Notes: generated by a model not told the origin, from the sequence alone. Positions 36,522 through 47,355 are shown, numbered from the stretch's first letter. The stretch: DNA of 58,334 bases from Chrysophaeum taylorii (GCA_029834535.1 JAQMWT010000474.1:1-58334), one strand, 5' to 3'. A program made the numbers and translations.

Positions 36522-38639
36522 TTAAAGGGTGTGGAGAGCATGAAAAGTATGGCCTACATTACGGACCATGTAACATTATCGGAAGCGGACGAGGCAGTGC
36601 TTTTCCTGTTCGGTTCGGCAAGGAGCGCCTGGTGGCCTTACGTCGCTTTGGGTCCAAAACCTGACTCCATTTATCGACTACTCTACCTGCAGCAGGGTCC
36701 ACGTACGTTGCTAGATTTTTTTTCGGGCGCAAGTTGTAGCCACGTCCACATCACGATGAGGGGTCCTTATCTTTTCCCCGGGAAACTGTCTGCCTGCCTG
36801 CCTGCCCAAGGCGCGTCCGAATCCCCCAGTATCAGAGCAAGATTTCATTCTATTCTTTCGGACATCCAACCAGACCATCGTCAAGAGTTCCGAGGGCCAA
36901 CTTAGGTCACGGCGGCGTGGCTCCCTCCCGAGTTTGGTTCCGCTTATGTTCCCGCTCCTGCCACACTCGCCGCACATGCTACGTTGATGATGCTTTGTGG
37001 TATTTGATCACACGCCGTGGCTTGGAGCGAAGGATCAGTGTTTGCAGCCTTTTTCTCGAGTTCTTCGCGATTCATCAGTTCAACATCACGAAAACAAAAG
37101 CGCTGGGCCTTAAACCCCCCCCTCGATCTTGCGGCACAGAACTGGCGGCAGCCCCGCCTGTCTTATGTCGCCATCATGGGCGCTTACAGCTTGGCGTTAA
37201 TGACCCAGCCAGCGAGTATCTTGACGTTGCCGAGTCAATTCGCCACCTTGTCGATGACTTAAGGTCTGCTATCTTCAGATTTCACACACTACCTTCTCAC
37301 CGAATTGCTATGGAGCAAGCTTGCGTATCGCTTTCGTAGTTTTTGAGCGGCGCTTTTTTTTGGGGATTCACTTCAGCGTGAAGTGGAGTCTCCGTTTTTT
37401 GAAGCGAGCGCGGTGGGGCGAACGATGGTCGGTCTTGCGAACACCGCAACCCTAAAAAATGCCGTTTTACAATCCTTGGTTGACGAATAATATTGCGGAT
37501 CGTTTAGATGGCGAGCTTGTTGCGTTGGGGTGGCCTCTCGCCGAACGGCTGATTGAGGCGCTCATTAGTCAAGCTCAAATGCGGTTTGCTGCCAGTTGTA
37601 TTCCCTGGCTTCATATCCCGCCATTGCCGCATGTTCCATTGCCACAGACCGCACACGTTTTGGATGGGTTTAGGACACCATCGCATGGGCCAGCGCAAAT
37701 GTCGCCGGGGGGGTGCGGTCTGCTCTCAGGCTCCGTCGCTGACTTTGATTGGTCAGTAGTCTCGCTTTTGGTTGGCCGGCCCCTGATAGCATCACGTTGC
37801 AGCATGTGTGCCGCGAGAACGAGGTTTGATCGTTCAGCTCCATCTTCGCATTGGACGGCTGTACTTTCAATAGCGCATGTATTCCGCCTTCGACGCCGGA
37901 CCGTGCTTGGTTTTTGGGCGCCTGAAGACATTACTTTATGTGGATGCTGCTGGTCTTGCTGGGCCAGGTTTGGGATGATCGCACTGTGGCAGATGTCACC
38001 ACCCGTGGTGGTGATGTTGCCTCGTGCATAGTTGACGGCCACCTGGCAAAACGCCCTGGTCTAGGGATTAGAACCCCTGAGAGTCTCGCGCTGCGGGAAA
38101 CACTCCCCCATTTATTTTTTAGCGCCGGTGGCGACCAGCGCCCTAAGACTCCGAAGGATGCGCGGCGCTTCTTCAGTATGATTTGTCTGTTATCTGTGAT
38201 CAGTTTGGTTTGTCCCTCCTGCTGCTACGGCTATAACGGTCTCTCTGATCGCTCTGCGCCGCCTTGAATCCCGCGACAAGCCGCCGCGAGTTCCTTCGGG
38301 AACCTTTCTCTTTGCCGCATAACCCCGCCGAGATGCCTGACGACCAGTTGCTTTCTTGCTTCCATGCCTGCCGCCACAACTCCGTACCCGCACGCCCTCG
38401 GACCTCGGCTCGGGCACCTACCCAGCGACTGTCACCCCCCGGTTTCACAACGTGGGGCGCGCTTTGTTCTACGAGTGATGGCTATGATGATTGGCCGCGC
38501 CGATCAATGCGGCGATTGTCATTTCGACGTGGCGAGCGACGGATCCGCGTCCGGAGGTGAGGGCAGGGCTGCCGATGCCATTTTCGACTCTGTCACATCA
38601 CGCCTCACTCCCGGTCCTGGAACTCTCTCTGCGTATCGA

Positions 38640-38790
38640 GGATTGGCGACAGCCGCATCCGAGGGGGGGCGAGAACAGCGTTTTGCTGGGCGAGGGGGCC
38701 GCCACCCCCAGCGCCAAAGTTTTGTGCCTGGGGGGGAGTCTGCGACCTCCTAGCACGAAAGTTTCGTGCTAGGGGGGTGTCTGACCACCG
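38640..38790. repeat. GC-rich palindromic insert, copy 1
   Basis: It holds CCCCCAGCGCCAAAG opposite TTTTGTGCCTGGGGG, and the perfect palindrome CCTAGCACGAAA-G-TTTCGTGCTAGG at about 38751-38775. Neighbouring sequence (AGCCGCATCCGAGGGGGGGC, then GAGAACA) reappears inverted in copy 2 at about 39450-39485. Confidence 0.6.
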
Positions 38791-39090
38791 CGCACGCACT
38801 CTAGAAGAGGCCTCGAATGCTTGCCTAGCGCCCAGGTGGTCAGCAGAGCTATAGAACTACGGACGGCCACGGACTGGGTGCCGGCGACTCGGCCGGGAGG
38901 GAGCGCCTCTGCTAGCCTCACGCTCGTCGCGGGCATAGGCGTTAAAAGAATCGGACAAGAGGAGGCGCGGCTGCAGAAAAATCACAGTGGCTTAGCCATA
39001 CGCGCGACTCCCGAGCCGTAAAACTTGTCGGGATATTGTACGCCCTGTCCTCAAGACGACGATGATGACGACAACGAACCGCCCCCCGCG

Positions 39091-39351
39091 AACATGGCGA
39101 GGCCAACGAGCCAGACTCCGTCGACGAGCCCGCCCTCGATGAGGAGGAGGATGAGAGCCCAGCTCCAGAGGAGAACCTCCGCGACTACCTCATGGACCTC
39201 GGAGACGCTACATTCTACCATGAGGCCGCCACGTTCCTTGCGACCCATTCAGCGTCGCCAAAGACCCCCCTCGAAACCAAATTCCCCTGCCAAACTGTAG
39301 CCTACATTGTAGAGCCACTCAGGTGCTGCGGACCCGTGCGGTGCCCGTCGT
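39091..39351 (+). pseudogene. Open segment within the LINE remnant, acidic
   Basis: An 87-codon frame without stops (NEPDSVDEPALDEEEDESPA, NLRDYLMDLGDATFYHEAAT, ending RCCGPVRCPSS). It lacks its own start and ends at a palindromic insert. It is probably the linker between RT and RNase H of the degraded LINE, or an unrelated exon trapped there; I cannot tell which. Confidence 0.35.
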
Positions 39352-39480
39352 CCTAGGGGGGGGGGGGGCGATCCCTCTGCGCTATAGGGGAGGCCTAGGG
39401 CAGGGGATATCGACCCCCCAGCGCCAAGATTTCGTGCTGGGGGGGCGTTCTTTTCGTGTTCTCGCGCGCCCCCGGATGCG
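39345..39480. repeat. GC-rich palindromic insert, copy 2
   Basis: A G-run (GGGGGGGGGGGGG) and CCCCCCAGCGCCAAGA opposite TTTCGTGCTGGGGGG form an imperfect hairpin. It shares its stem sequence with copy 1 in the opposite orientation and separates two LINE-derived coding fragments. Confidence 0.55.
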
Positions 39481-40629
39481 GCTCTCGCCAAGCCCGAGCA
39501 GAGGTCATGGGCATCATCTATGCAGCACAAGCTGCTGCACTTTGGTCCCTTCGTGATGGACGTCCTCTCTCGGTTACATGCGAAAGCTGTTCTTGACAAT
39601 AAAGACGCTGTGCTCGCACCATTTTGGCCTCGCACAGCGCTTGCCAGTCACATCCGGCGATATTGTCTCTTCACAGTTCACTTTATTCGAGTCTCTCCAG
39701 CATAATCTTGAGGATTGCCTTGCAGCGCGTGGTCGGTGTTGGGCGGGTGAGCCCTTCTTGCACGCATTTCTGTCGTGGCTTGCGCTGGTTTGTCACGTTC
39801 TCTAGCGGCTTTGTCATTTTGATCGGAGTTTGTTCGACTTTATCACGCAGCTTTGTGTTGCGCGTATTCGTGCATGCGTTCCCGCGGATGACGCCTCTCT
39901 ATCTTTGTTCGTCCTGACATCTTCTGTTAGTCCGTGTAAATCCTTCATGGCACGCGACGTGCAGGTTTCAAGAGTTCCACACTGCGCAATTGGCCACCTG
40001 GCAGCTTTTTTTTGCTGCCTGAGATTTTGCCGTCCCTGATCATACGCGTCGCTGTTGTCCCTGCCCGGGTTCTTTCGAGTCGCTTTACCATCTGTTGACT
40101 AGATTCCCACATCCCAAACACCAATTATGTGACTACATCACCTTGTACTTGCGAGCACGATATTGCCGGAGGACTCTTTGAGTTCCCGTCTCTGCCCCCC
40201 AGAGAGACTTCCCTCGTGCTTATTTTGGACGCGAGCGTCTTCCGCTCTCCGCTCTCACCAAAGCTGTCTATAACTTCGTGCCGGTCGCTTGCCTCCAGAG
40301 GTTAGTTATTGCCGTCGGTGTTGATTGCAATGGTGATAACGCGTGGTTATGTTATCCTGTGTTCGCGCGAAATAAATTTGGCCCCGAAACTCAAAACAAT
40401 GGCGGCCTGAGCACAAGGGGGATGTAGGGCATCGTGGCGCGATCGTATCGTCGTCATCCTGTATCTTCGTAGCATCATTGTCTTGTGCCGTGCTTCTTTA
40501 CTTGGTCGACTTGTCGTCTTCTCTCCTGCTCCTTGGTCCCGTCCGGCATCTTCTTCTCCCTTTCGGAAGATACACTGAAATTACACTAACCTATTATACT
40601 TACCCTGGAGTACGCAGGTAAGGAATAGA

Positions 40630-41316
40630 ATGCGTCGCTCCCAGCCGTGTGGGTGCCGCGTGATGAGCCGTCAGGACTGCAACGTGTGTCGTCGTCGTCC
40701 CGAGATCATATTTTTCTGGCGCGAGACCGAGAGGTACGGGTGTTTCTCGCAGTTTTACAAGTCAACGGACGGGTGCTTCGTTCTCGACGGCGTGCCGTAC
40801 TTCTGCGCGGAGCAGGCCATGATGGCCGCGAAAGCGAGGCTGTTCGGGGACGAGGACGCCGAGCGTGCCATTCTCGCCGAGCGCCATAGCCCGCGGCGCA
40901 TCAAGGAGCTCGGCCGCGGTGTCCGGAACTTTGACGCCCGTACGTGGGGACAAGTCGCTCCCGACATAGTCCGCAGTATCAACTTTGCGAAGTTTTCGCA
41001 GAATGACGAAATCCGACGTTGCCTCGTATCCACCCAATCCAAGATCCTGGCCGAAGCCTCGCCCTACGACAAAATTTGGGGCATCGGCCTCGATGCCTCC
41101 GATCCGCGCGCGAAAGACCCCAGAAACTGGCCGGGAGAAAACCACCTCGGCGAGGCTCTCATGTTTGTCCGCGAGAAACTGCGCGAGGAGAAAGAGCCTA
41201 CGGGCAAGATGGAATATCATCCTACGGCCAAGCATGGACGCACCGGCCGTTCGCGGAACGACCTTATGGGAGAGCCTAGGGCCAAGCACGGCGGCTTCTC
41301 CTTCTTCTTTGTTTGA
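40630..41316 (+). CDS. NADAR-domain protein (YbiA/DUF1768 family), 228 aa
   Basis: Residues about 26-187 match the NADAR fold: IFFWRETERYGCFSQFYKS, PYFCAEQAMMAAKARLFGD (E61 in the conserved AEQAMMAAKA helix), RHSPRRIKELGRGVRNFD, INFAKFSQNDEIRRCL, EASPYDKIWGIGLDASDP and WPGENHLGEALMFVREKL. Known NADAR proteins cleave N-glycosidic bonds: riboflavin-pathway intermediates in plant fusions, and ADP-ribosyl-guanine in bacterial DarT-linked systems. A Cys cluster (C7, C9, C17, C20) precedes the domain and may bind zinc. The tail has two short repeats (YHPTAKHGR, GEPRAKHGG). The start is the first ATG; Met12 is an alternative. Confidence 0.92.
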   Translation: MRRSQPCGCRVMSRQDCNVCRRRPEIIFFWRETERYGCFSQFYKSTDGCFVLDGVPYFCAEQAMMAAKARLFGDEDAERAILAERHSPRRIKELGRGVRNFDARTWGQVAPDIVRSINFAKFSQNDEIRRCLVSTQSKILAEASPYDKIWGIGLDASDPRAKDPRNWPGENHLGEALMFVREKLREEKEPTGKMEYHPTAKHGRTGRSRNDLMGEPRAKHGGFSFFFV

Positions 41317-42708
41317 TAAACACCTATCCCCCCTTCTCGAGAGGAATCAAGTCCGTTAACCCTAATTGTGTGTTGTGTACATCGCCAGTAATAATAAATA
41401 ATTGAGGTTTCAACCACGAAGAAAAAAATGACGTCATAATTTCGGTTACCAAGAGAACGTCGGCAGCTGCACTTCCAGATCGCGCCGAGAGACGATGAGC
41501 CCTAGAAAAAGCAACAACTTCACAACAAGATTGATAGCCAATGATCCTTAAAATTGATAGCCAATGATCCTTAAAAAATATTGTTGCCGTCGTCATACAG
41601 GCGAGCCCGCACAAAAAGTTGCGCGGCGTCCGTCTCTAGTCCGAGCGCGAGTTCAACCCAAGGAGGCGAGGTGACTGAGCCGACCAGGAAAAGCAAGGTG
41701 TCCCGAATGGCCGACGGGCACGTTTTTGCCAAGCTCTCGAACCTCCTGGGCGAGCACAAAGTCCAGGAGGCTGCTCCCGCCAACGAGGACCAAGCGCCAG
41801 CGCGCTGATGAAGCCCGCGCCCAGAAGCGCACCAAGCAGGATACGGCCTACGCGGAGCCTCTGGACGCGATGCAAGAACGGCTGCATCTATGAGGATCTT
41901 CCGATCGGCTTGGAGGCCAGCGACGCCTCATAGACCTGTTTCGTCTTAAAGGAGAATGCCGAGCGCGAGACAAACCTACCACTGCCGACGTCGACTTCAA
42001 GGTAGACGAATGCGCTCGCGGACTGCGGGTTGGTTCACAATCTCGACGTACGCCCTCGTGCAGTCGGCATTTTGACCCCCGCTGAACCCAGCGGCGCGGC
42101 TCTTTGGCTCCGGCGGCGACTCTTCTTGAGCACCCTATATGCCGAGTAACTAACTTCTTGAGTTTTAGGCTTCGTATCGCCCCAGCCCGTCGAAACTCGC
42201 CCGTCTCGAAGTATGATTTGCTCCGGGGGGATGGCCAGGTGTGTCCGGCAACCTCACGCGTGGCTCGTGTGGTGTCTGGTCAGCCTCAGGCGGGAAAAAA
42301 AAAGGAGCTTGTCGGTCCCGATGTCGCTCTGCTGCCTCCATTTTCAAGCTCATCATCACCACCATCGTGGACGAGTGAATGGTATGCAATAAGCGAGCCG
42401 CTCCGCGCTGAATGCCACGGGCCCGAGCGCTCGGTCACAAAACGGATGCGTGTCTATGTCCATCCGGAACGCGCGACCCCTACTGCATCTTGGCCGTCGG
42501 CAACAAAGGCTCTGAGCGCCCATGACACTTTACCACACGATGGCGATTCGCTAAAGAGCCTCCTACGGCCAAGAAGCATCAAGGCGTTAGTATTTATTTG
42601 TCCCTCCCCCAATTCCAAGCAAGCAAGCAATCTAATAAGGCCGTTGGAGTTCCGAGAAACGAATGCGAATGCTCTAGGATTTCAGCTATTTATGGAACCG
42701 AGGCGCTA
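41317..42708. other. Intergenic, 1.39 kb, no firm gene
   Basis: Contains a perfect bZIP/CRE-type palindrome TGACGTCA at 41429-41436 and an exact 23-bp tandem duplication (41531-41553 and 41554-41576, TTGATAGCCAATGATCC...). A short plus frame at 41581-41808 contains TRKSKVSRMADGHVFAKLSN but no recognisable domain. An open frame from 42104 begins with TTG and has no upstream ATG; I do not call it. The 3' 100 bp is the presumed leader of the histidine-kinase gene. Confidence 0.45.
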
Positions 42709-45354
42709 ATGGCCTCTCCATCAGACGCGTGCTCGCCCGAGTCGGCGGCGGAGAGACCCAGGCAGCGACGTCAGCGCAGCCACAGCGACAGGGAGTTGTT
42801 GCAGGAGAACGTGAGCGTGGGGACGTCGAGACGATCGCACGGAACATCTTTAGCAAGCGTGGGGAGCTCCCTCAGAAACAACAAAGACCGGAGGGAGAAG
42901 AAGTGTCGCGCGAGCTGGTTCTTCGTATGCGTGCTCGCTCTCGTTGCCACGCTTTCGCTGTACTGGCTGCGGCGCCTCCGGGACGCGCACGTGCTGCTGC
43001 GGAAGCTCGCCGACGTCGACCACGACTTGGGCTGGAGGCATGGCGACGACGGCGACGCCGAGTTGCTGGACAAACTTGACGATTTCTCGAGAGCTTTGAG
43101 ACAAACGTGGGTCACCGGCCTTAGGCACGCGACGCGCGACGAGCTGGACGACTTTCGCGACGCGTTCCGGGCGGTCGTCGAGGCCGACGCCGGCGACGCG
43201 CTCGACGCGTACGACGACGCCTACGGAGACCTTGTCGGAGCGCTTCGTGCGTGGACGGATGGCGACGTCGCAGTGTCGGTAGGCTTGGTCGTCGGTGGGC
43301 TTGCGGTGGCCGTCGCCGCCCTCGTTGGGCTTGGGGTCGTGGCGCGGGCTCGGCTCGAGGGCGAGCTACAGGCGTCGGTCGCGTCGGCGACCATCGCCGT
43401 CCGGTCGCGCGACCAGGTGCTAAAACGCTCGGATGTGCCGGTGATCTTCGTTGACGAGCACAAGATAATCGTCGACATCAACCGCGCGGCGCTCAAGTCC
43501 TTTAAGGGCTACAGGCGCCGCGACGTCCTCGGCCACGACGTGAGCCTATTGTTTCCCGACGGCCTCGACGACCACGACGACGGCGGCGACCACCACCACC
43601 ACCACCACCACCAGCACCAGACCCCCGAGTCGCCACCCGCGACATCGAGGAGCCTCGCGCCGTCGTTTGCGACTTCGACGTCGTCGGCTCGCGGGGTGCT
43701 CACGCCCTCCTCGTCGACGTCGGCGCGAGCCGTTGGCGTCGACAAGACGGGAAACCGACGATCGTTTATGGCGCGGGTTGCGAAGACGGCAAACCTCGAC
43801 GGGAGCGTGAAGTGCGCGATCGTCGCCGTCGACTGCACGGAGCTCGAAAATATGTCCAAACAGATAGAGACGCATAAGCGGGTCGTCGCGCACGCGCTCC
43901 ACGACGCGCGCGACAAGACCCTCCCAGCCGTGGAGCTTCTCGATTACGTCCTCGAGCTGGGTCGGAGCCACGACGAGACGGCCGACGACGTCAAGCGCAA
44001 GGTTGAGAGTCTTGGCGACGGTGTTGCTGCCGCCATCGCGCTCCTCAAGGACTCGCACGACGTCGCCGCGACGCAGCTCGATCTCTACGGCGTGCTGAGC
44101 GGCACCTATTCGACCTTGGCGGCCCACAACACGCAGATCGTCGACATCGAGGCGCTCATGGCCGAGCGCGTCGAGCACGCCGCGGCCGTCGCAACGCGCG
44201 ACGTCGTCTTTAAATTCGAAATGCCGGACGAGCTGCGCAAGCTCGAGGTGACGGTGCTCGTCGATACCTTCGTCTTTCAGCACGTCGTAGACCCGCTCCT
44301 GAGCAACGCGAGACGCTTCACGCGCCAAGGCAAAGTAACTCTTGCGTTGTTGAATGGGAGCGACGAGTTCTCGAACGAGAGCGACGACCAGCTATGGTTC
44401 GCCGTCTCCGATTCGGGCGCGGGTATTGCTGCTGACGTCGTCGCGTCGGGCCTCTTTGGGGTAGGTGCTGGCAACGACGACGACGGCGACGACGACGACG
44501 ACGTCCCGCGGGGGCTCAAGTCGTGTCGGCTGTTCGCGGAGGCTGTCGGCGGGGCCGTATGGCTCGAGCGCACCCAAATAATGGAGACGCACGACGGCGC
44601 GACGGCCGTGCCCGGCGGCTCGGAGTTCCGTTTCCGCCTGCCAGGCCGTATCGTGCGCATGGAACAGCGCGTCGTGATGAACGAAAGAAGCAGTGCGACG
44701 ACGACAACCACCGCCGTTGTTCGCTGCCCGTTGTTCCGCCAGCGTCCCGTCGTCGTCTACATCGTCGAAGACTCGCACGTCATCCGCAAGTCGATCGGGA
44801 CAAAGCTCAAGGGCATCTGCAAAGTCTGGGGCTACCCGACGTGGATCATTCACGAGCACGAGACGGTCGAGAGCCTGGCACCACACCTCGAAGCCATCAA
44901 GGACGACGAGCACGTCGTCGTTACCGTCGACGAAATTTTTGACGCCAAGGGTGGCAAGCTCCGCGGTACTGACCTCATCCGCATGCTCACTCGCCTCGAC
45001 TTCCAAGGTGTCATCGTCAGCGCCTCGGGCGATGTTCAAAACGCCCTCAGTCACACCAAGTCGGGCGCCCACGTCGTCTGGGGCAAGCCTTTTCCTTCCG
45101 CGAAGAAGATGCACAATGATCTCGCCACCGCCTTTGAGGAGCGCCGGCGCGATCTTCTCGCGCGGCGAAAAAAACCTTCTTCTTCTGCTTCCATGCCCCT
45201 GCTCGACCTCCCCGCCTCGGGTTCCTCTCCAGCTGCCACCACAAGGGCACTGGGGGGCCCAGACTCCCACGGTGCACCCGCCAATCCCGTCACCCGTAGT
45301 GAGGACGGTTCGCCGTATACGACCTTCGACTCCGTCGACACCCCAGCCTCGTGA
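42709..45354 (+). CDS. Membrane hybrid histidine kinase (PAS-HisKA-HATPase-receiver), 881 aa
   Basis: The open frame extends upstream, but the first in-frame ATG is at 42709. Helices at about 67-88 (WFFVCVLALVATLSLYWL) and 187-213 bracket an extracytoplasmic sensor. A PAS-like region follows (VPVIFVDEHKIIVDINRAAL, about 240-290), then a His/Ser-rich linker. The H-box is VVAHALHDARDKTLPAV (about 394-410); which His is phosphorylated is uncertain because the usual HExRTP is changed. The HATPase has LLSNARRFT (about 527), DSGAGI and GGSEFRFRLP. The receiver (about 677-810) has VYIVEDSHVIRKS, the phospho-acceptor Asp in VVTVDEIFD and the conserved Lys in VVWGKPFP. A phosphorelay sensor is predicted. 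Confidence 0.87.
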   Translation: MASPSDACSPESAAERPRQRRQRSHSDRELLQENVSVGTSRRSHGTSLASVGSSLRNNKDRREKKCRASWFFVCVLALVATLSLYWLRRLRDAHVLLRKLADVDHDLGWRHGDDGDAELLDKLDDFSRALRQTWVTGLRHATRDELDDFRDAFRAVVEADAGDALDAYDDAYGDLVGALRAWTDGDVAVSVGLVVGGLAVAVAALVGLGVVARARLEGELQASVASATIAVRSRDQVLKRSDVPVIFVDEHKIIVDINRAALKSFKGYRRRDVLGHDVSLLFPDGLDDHDDGGDHHHHHHHQHQTPESPPATSRSLAPSFATSTSSARGVLTPSSSTSARAVGVDKTGNRRSFMARVAKTANLDGSVKCAIVAVDCTELENMSKQIETHKRVVAHALHDARDKTLPAVELLDYVLELGRSHDETADDVKRKVESLGDGVAAAIALLKDSHDVAATQLDLYGVLSGTYSTLAAHNTQIVDIEALMAERVEHAAAVATRDVVFKFEMPDELRKLEVTVLVDTFVFQHVVDPLLSNARRFTRQGKVTLALLNGSDEFSNESDDQLWFAVSDSGAGIAADVVASGLFGVGAGNDDDGDDDDDVPRGLKSCRLFAEAVGGAVWLERTQIMETHDGATAVPGGSEFRFRLPGRIVRMEQRVVMNERSSATTTTTAVVRCPLFRQRPVVVYIVEDSHVIRKSIGTKLKGICKVWGYPTWIIHEHETVESLAPHLEAIKDDEHVVVTVDEIFDAKGGKLRGTDLIRMLTRLDFQGVIVSASGDVQNALSHTKSGAHVVWGKPFPSAKKMHNDLATAFEERRRDLLARRKKPSSSASMPLLDLPASGSSPAATTRALGGPDSHGAPANPVTRSEDGSPYTTFDSVDTPAS

Positions 45355-45877
<523 letters not shown>

Positions 45878-46492
45878 TGGAGAGATTTGACCCTCTCCGG
45901 GTACATGGTAGTGACTGCGTGCAGTCTTAGGCGTGTACAGACCATTCCGCTTGTCACATGCTACTACACAAGGGCGAAGACGGAAGGTTATCGACGAGTT
46001 GGTTGTCAGTCACATCGCGGTCTCCTCGTCGCATGGCGACAAGCTTGATGGTCACTCTCCGCCGACCGACCTTTCGGCGCTCCTCGTCTACAGGCCCGTG
46101 ATTCCGGACTGGCTCCTGTCGGTCCGGCCTGGCTCCCATGCTCGGGAGAGGTCTGAAGTTAGTTAGTTAGTTACTACACAAGGTAGGGATTTAGGCCCTA
46201 ACTCCTTAAGGACATTAAGTCCCATAGAAGCGCTTACACTGACAATGAGGAATGAAGCCTCCATTAATTAAACAGAAAACCCCATACCTGACGGTACGCA
46301 CCTGGAGGTCTACTCCTTGTTGGAAGTGAACTGCAGATCTAATTCTTCATAATATGAAAGTCATAATGGCGGAAGGGTAAGGAAGGAAAGAGGGAAAGCC
46401 GTATTGCGGAGAGAAAACCCTCTAGTGGAGATAGGTGTGAAAGGAGTGAGGTGTTCCAGTGTCGTACACGTAATAGTGTAGCTCTCTGGACC
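45878..46492 (-). repeat. 3' LTR of the Copia element (with insertion)
   Basis: Begins TGGAGAGATTTGACCC on the plus strand and matches 57960-58334 through GTCGTACA at 46468. The outer boundary is certain (TG/CA end). The inner boundary is not: it lies at or after 46468, perhaps near the G-run GAGGGGG (minus strand, about 46492-46498) that could be the polypurine tract. It carries a 210-bp insert absent from the other LTR. Confidence 0.85.
45974..46183. mobile_element. 210-bp insertion inside the 3' LTR
   Basis: TACTACACAAGG occurs at 45962-45973 and again at 46172-46183; the other LTR has it once. The insert therefore made a duplication of up to 12 bp. Its end (AGGTCTGAAGTTAGTTAGTTAG, read from 46150) is shared, inverted, with 23889-23960. 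It has no coding capacity and no obvious terminal inverted repeats. Confidence 0.8.
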
Positions 46493-46626
46493 CCCTCAAC
46501 GTGTGAAATAATTGTTTATACATTTCAGGCGTTCTTGAAGGCGGAGCTTGTGTATGACACATGAGAGCAGCGAACAAAATTAAACAAACAACAATAAAAC
46601 AGAGGAAGATAACATAACAATTTAAT

Positions 46627-47355
46627 TTAGGAAGATGAGGTTGGGCGAGTTGTAACATTGCGTAAAGAAGCGGCATCCACAACATCAGATGTGTGGTCCA
46701 ACTCATCATCACTATTATCTTCCAGTTCCTTTAACTCTGGAGAGGAAGAATCAAGATCTTCGGGTTGGTCGTTAGCAGTATTGTTTGTAGTGATAGTATC
46801 ACTGCGGGCGACCAGGGGTGCCACGACAGAAGATAGGAAGGACATAGCTGCGTCCGCTGTTAAAGTATGCAAGTCTGCTGCCGGGATAACGTGATCCTGT
46901 GCATCAGACATCGCGGTATGTAAGTTATGAGCTGTATCGTCGATTAGAGTTTGCTGTGCCTCGTCATAAGTATTTGGAGGAGACTGTCCAATAGACGAAA
47001 TGAGCGATCGCGAGATTATGTGAACAAAGACAGGAAGGGTCGGCATCATAGTATCTTGGTGCATTTGGTAGCTTGATAGTATATTATCCAAGAGTGCGAC
47101 GTGTTTGATATTTTCGGTTACTTGAGCACTCAGTGTGGCATAAGCTTCTTGTAGCTGAGTTAAGTTCGTTAAAGCAGTCGATAGTTGTTGATCTCGTTCC
47201 ATCACTTGCTGCTCACTGTTAGTAATACGTGAGGATAGAGATTGAATTTCTCCTCTTAACTGGCGTAAAGATTCAACCACATTGTCATTATGTTCGTCTG
47301 GCGTGGGTTCAGCAGATGTACTTTCAACTGGTGCAGGTTTTTCACCTTCAGACAA
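46627..47355 (-). CDS. Retrotransposon 3' reading frame, coiled-coil, about 240 aa, no ATG at its start
   Basis: Open frame whose first codon is TTG; the first internal Met is MERDQQLSTALTNL. Residues about 25-90 (ESLRQLRGEIQSLSSRI and on) show a heptad pattern of a coiled coil. The C-terminus is acidic (SSPELKELEDNSDDELD). It lies between RNase H and the 3' LTR. It was probably once joined to the frame at 47405-48625 and separated by a frameshift; it could also be reached by splicing. No homology recognised. Confidence 0.45.
   Translation of the reverse strand: MSEGEKPAPVESTSAEPTPDEHNDNVVESLRQLRGEIQSLSSRITNSEQQVMERDQQLSTALTNLTQLQEAYATLSAQVTENIKHVALLDNILSSYQMHQDTMMPTLPVFVHIISRSLISSIGQSPPNTYDEAQQTLIDDTAHNLHTAMSDAQDHVIPAADLHTLTADAAMSFLSSVVAPLVARSDTITTNNTANDQPEDLDSSSPELKELEDNSDDELDHTSDVVDAASLRNVTTRPTSSS

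Larger units (their letters stand above)
36530..40430 (+). pseudogene. Degraded LINE-like (non-LTR) retrotransposon
   Basis: Plus-strand pieces appear in the order expected for a LINE ORF2. PAQGASESPSIRARF (about 36805-36850) corresponds to the RT block usually read QGxPLSP. YVDDALWYLITRRGLERRIS (about 36980-37040) with FNITKTKAL is the catalytic YxDD block and the following strand. SEYLDVAESIRHLVDDLRSA, up to 37340, looks like RT thumb. AEVMGIIYAAQAAALWSLRD and PLSVTCESCS (39495-39590) are RNase H-like. HTRRCCPCPGSFESLYHLLT (40042-40101) is the C-terminal Cys/His motif. Frameshifts and stops break every piece. The 5' end and endonuclease are not identified. Confidence 0.6.

Noticed and set aside
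42104..42708. 201-aa frame before the histidine kinase
   Set aside because: Starts at TTG, no in-frame ATG near its start, no recognised motif, overlaps the kinase leader.
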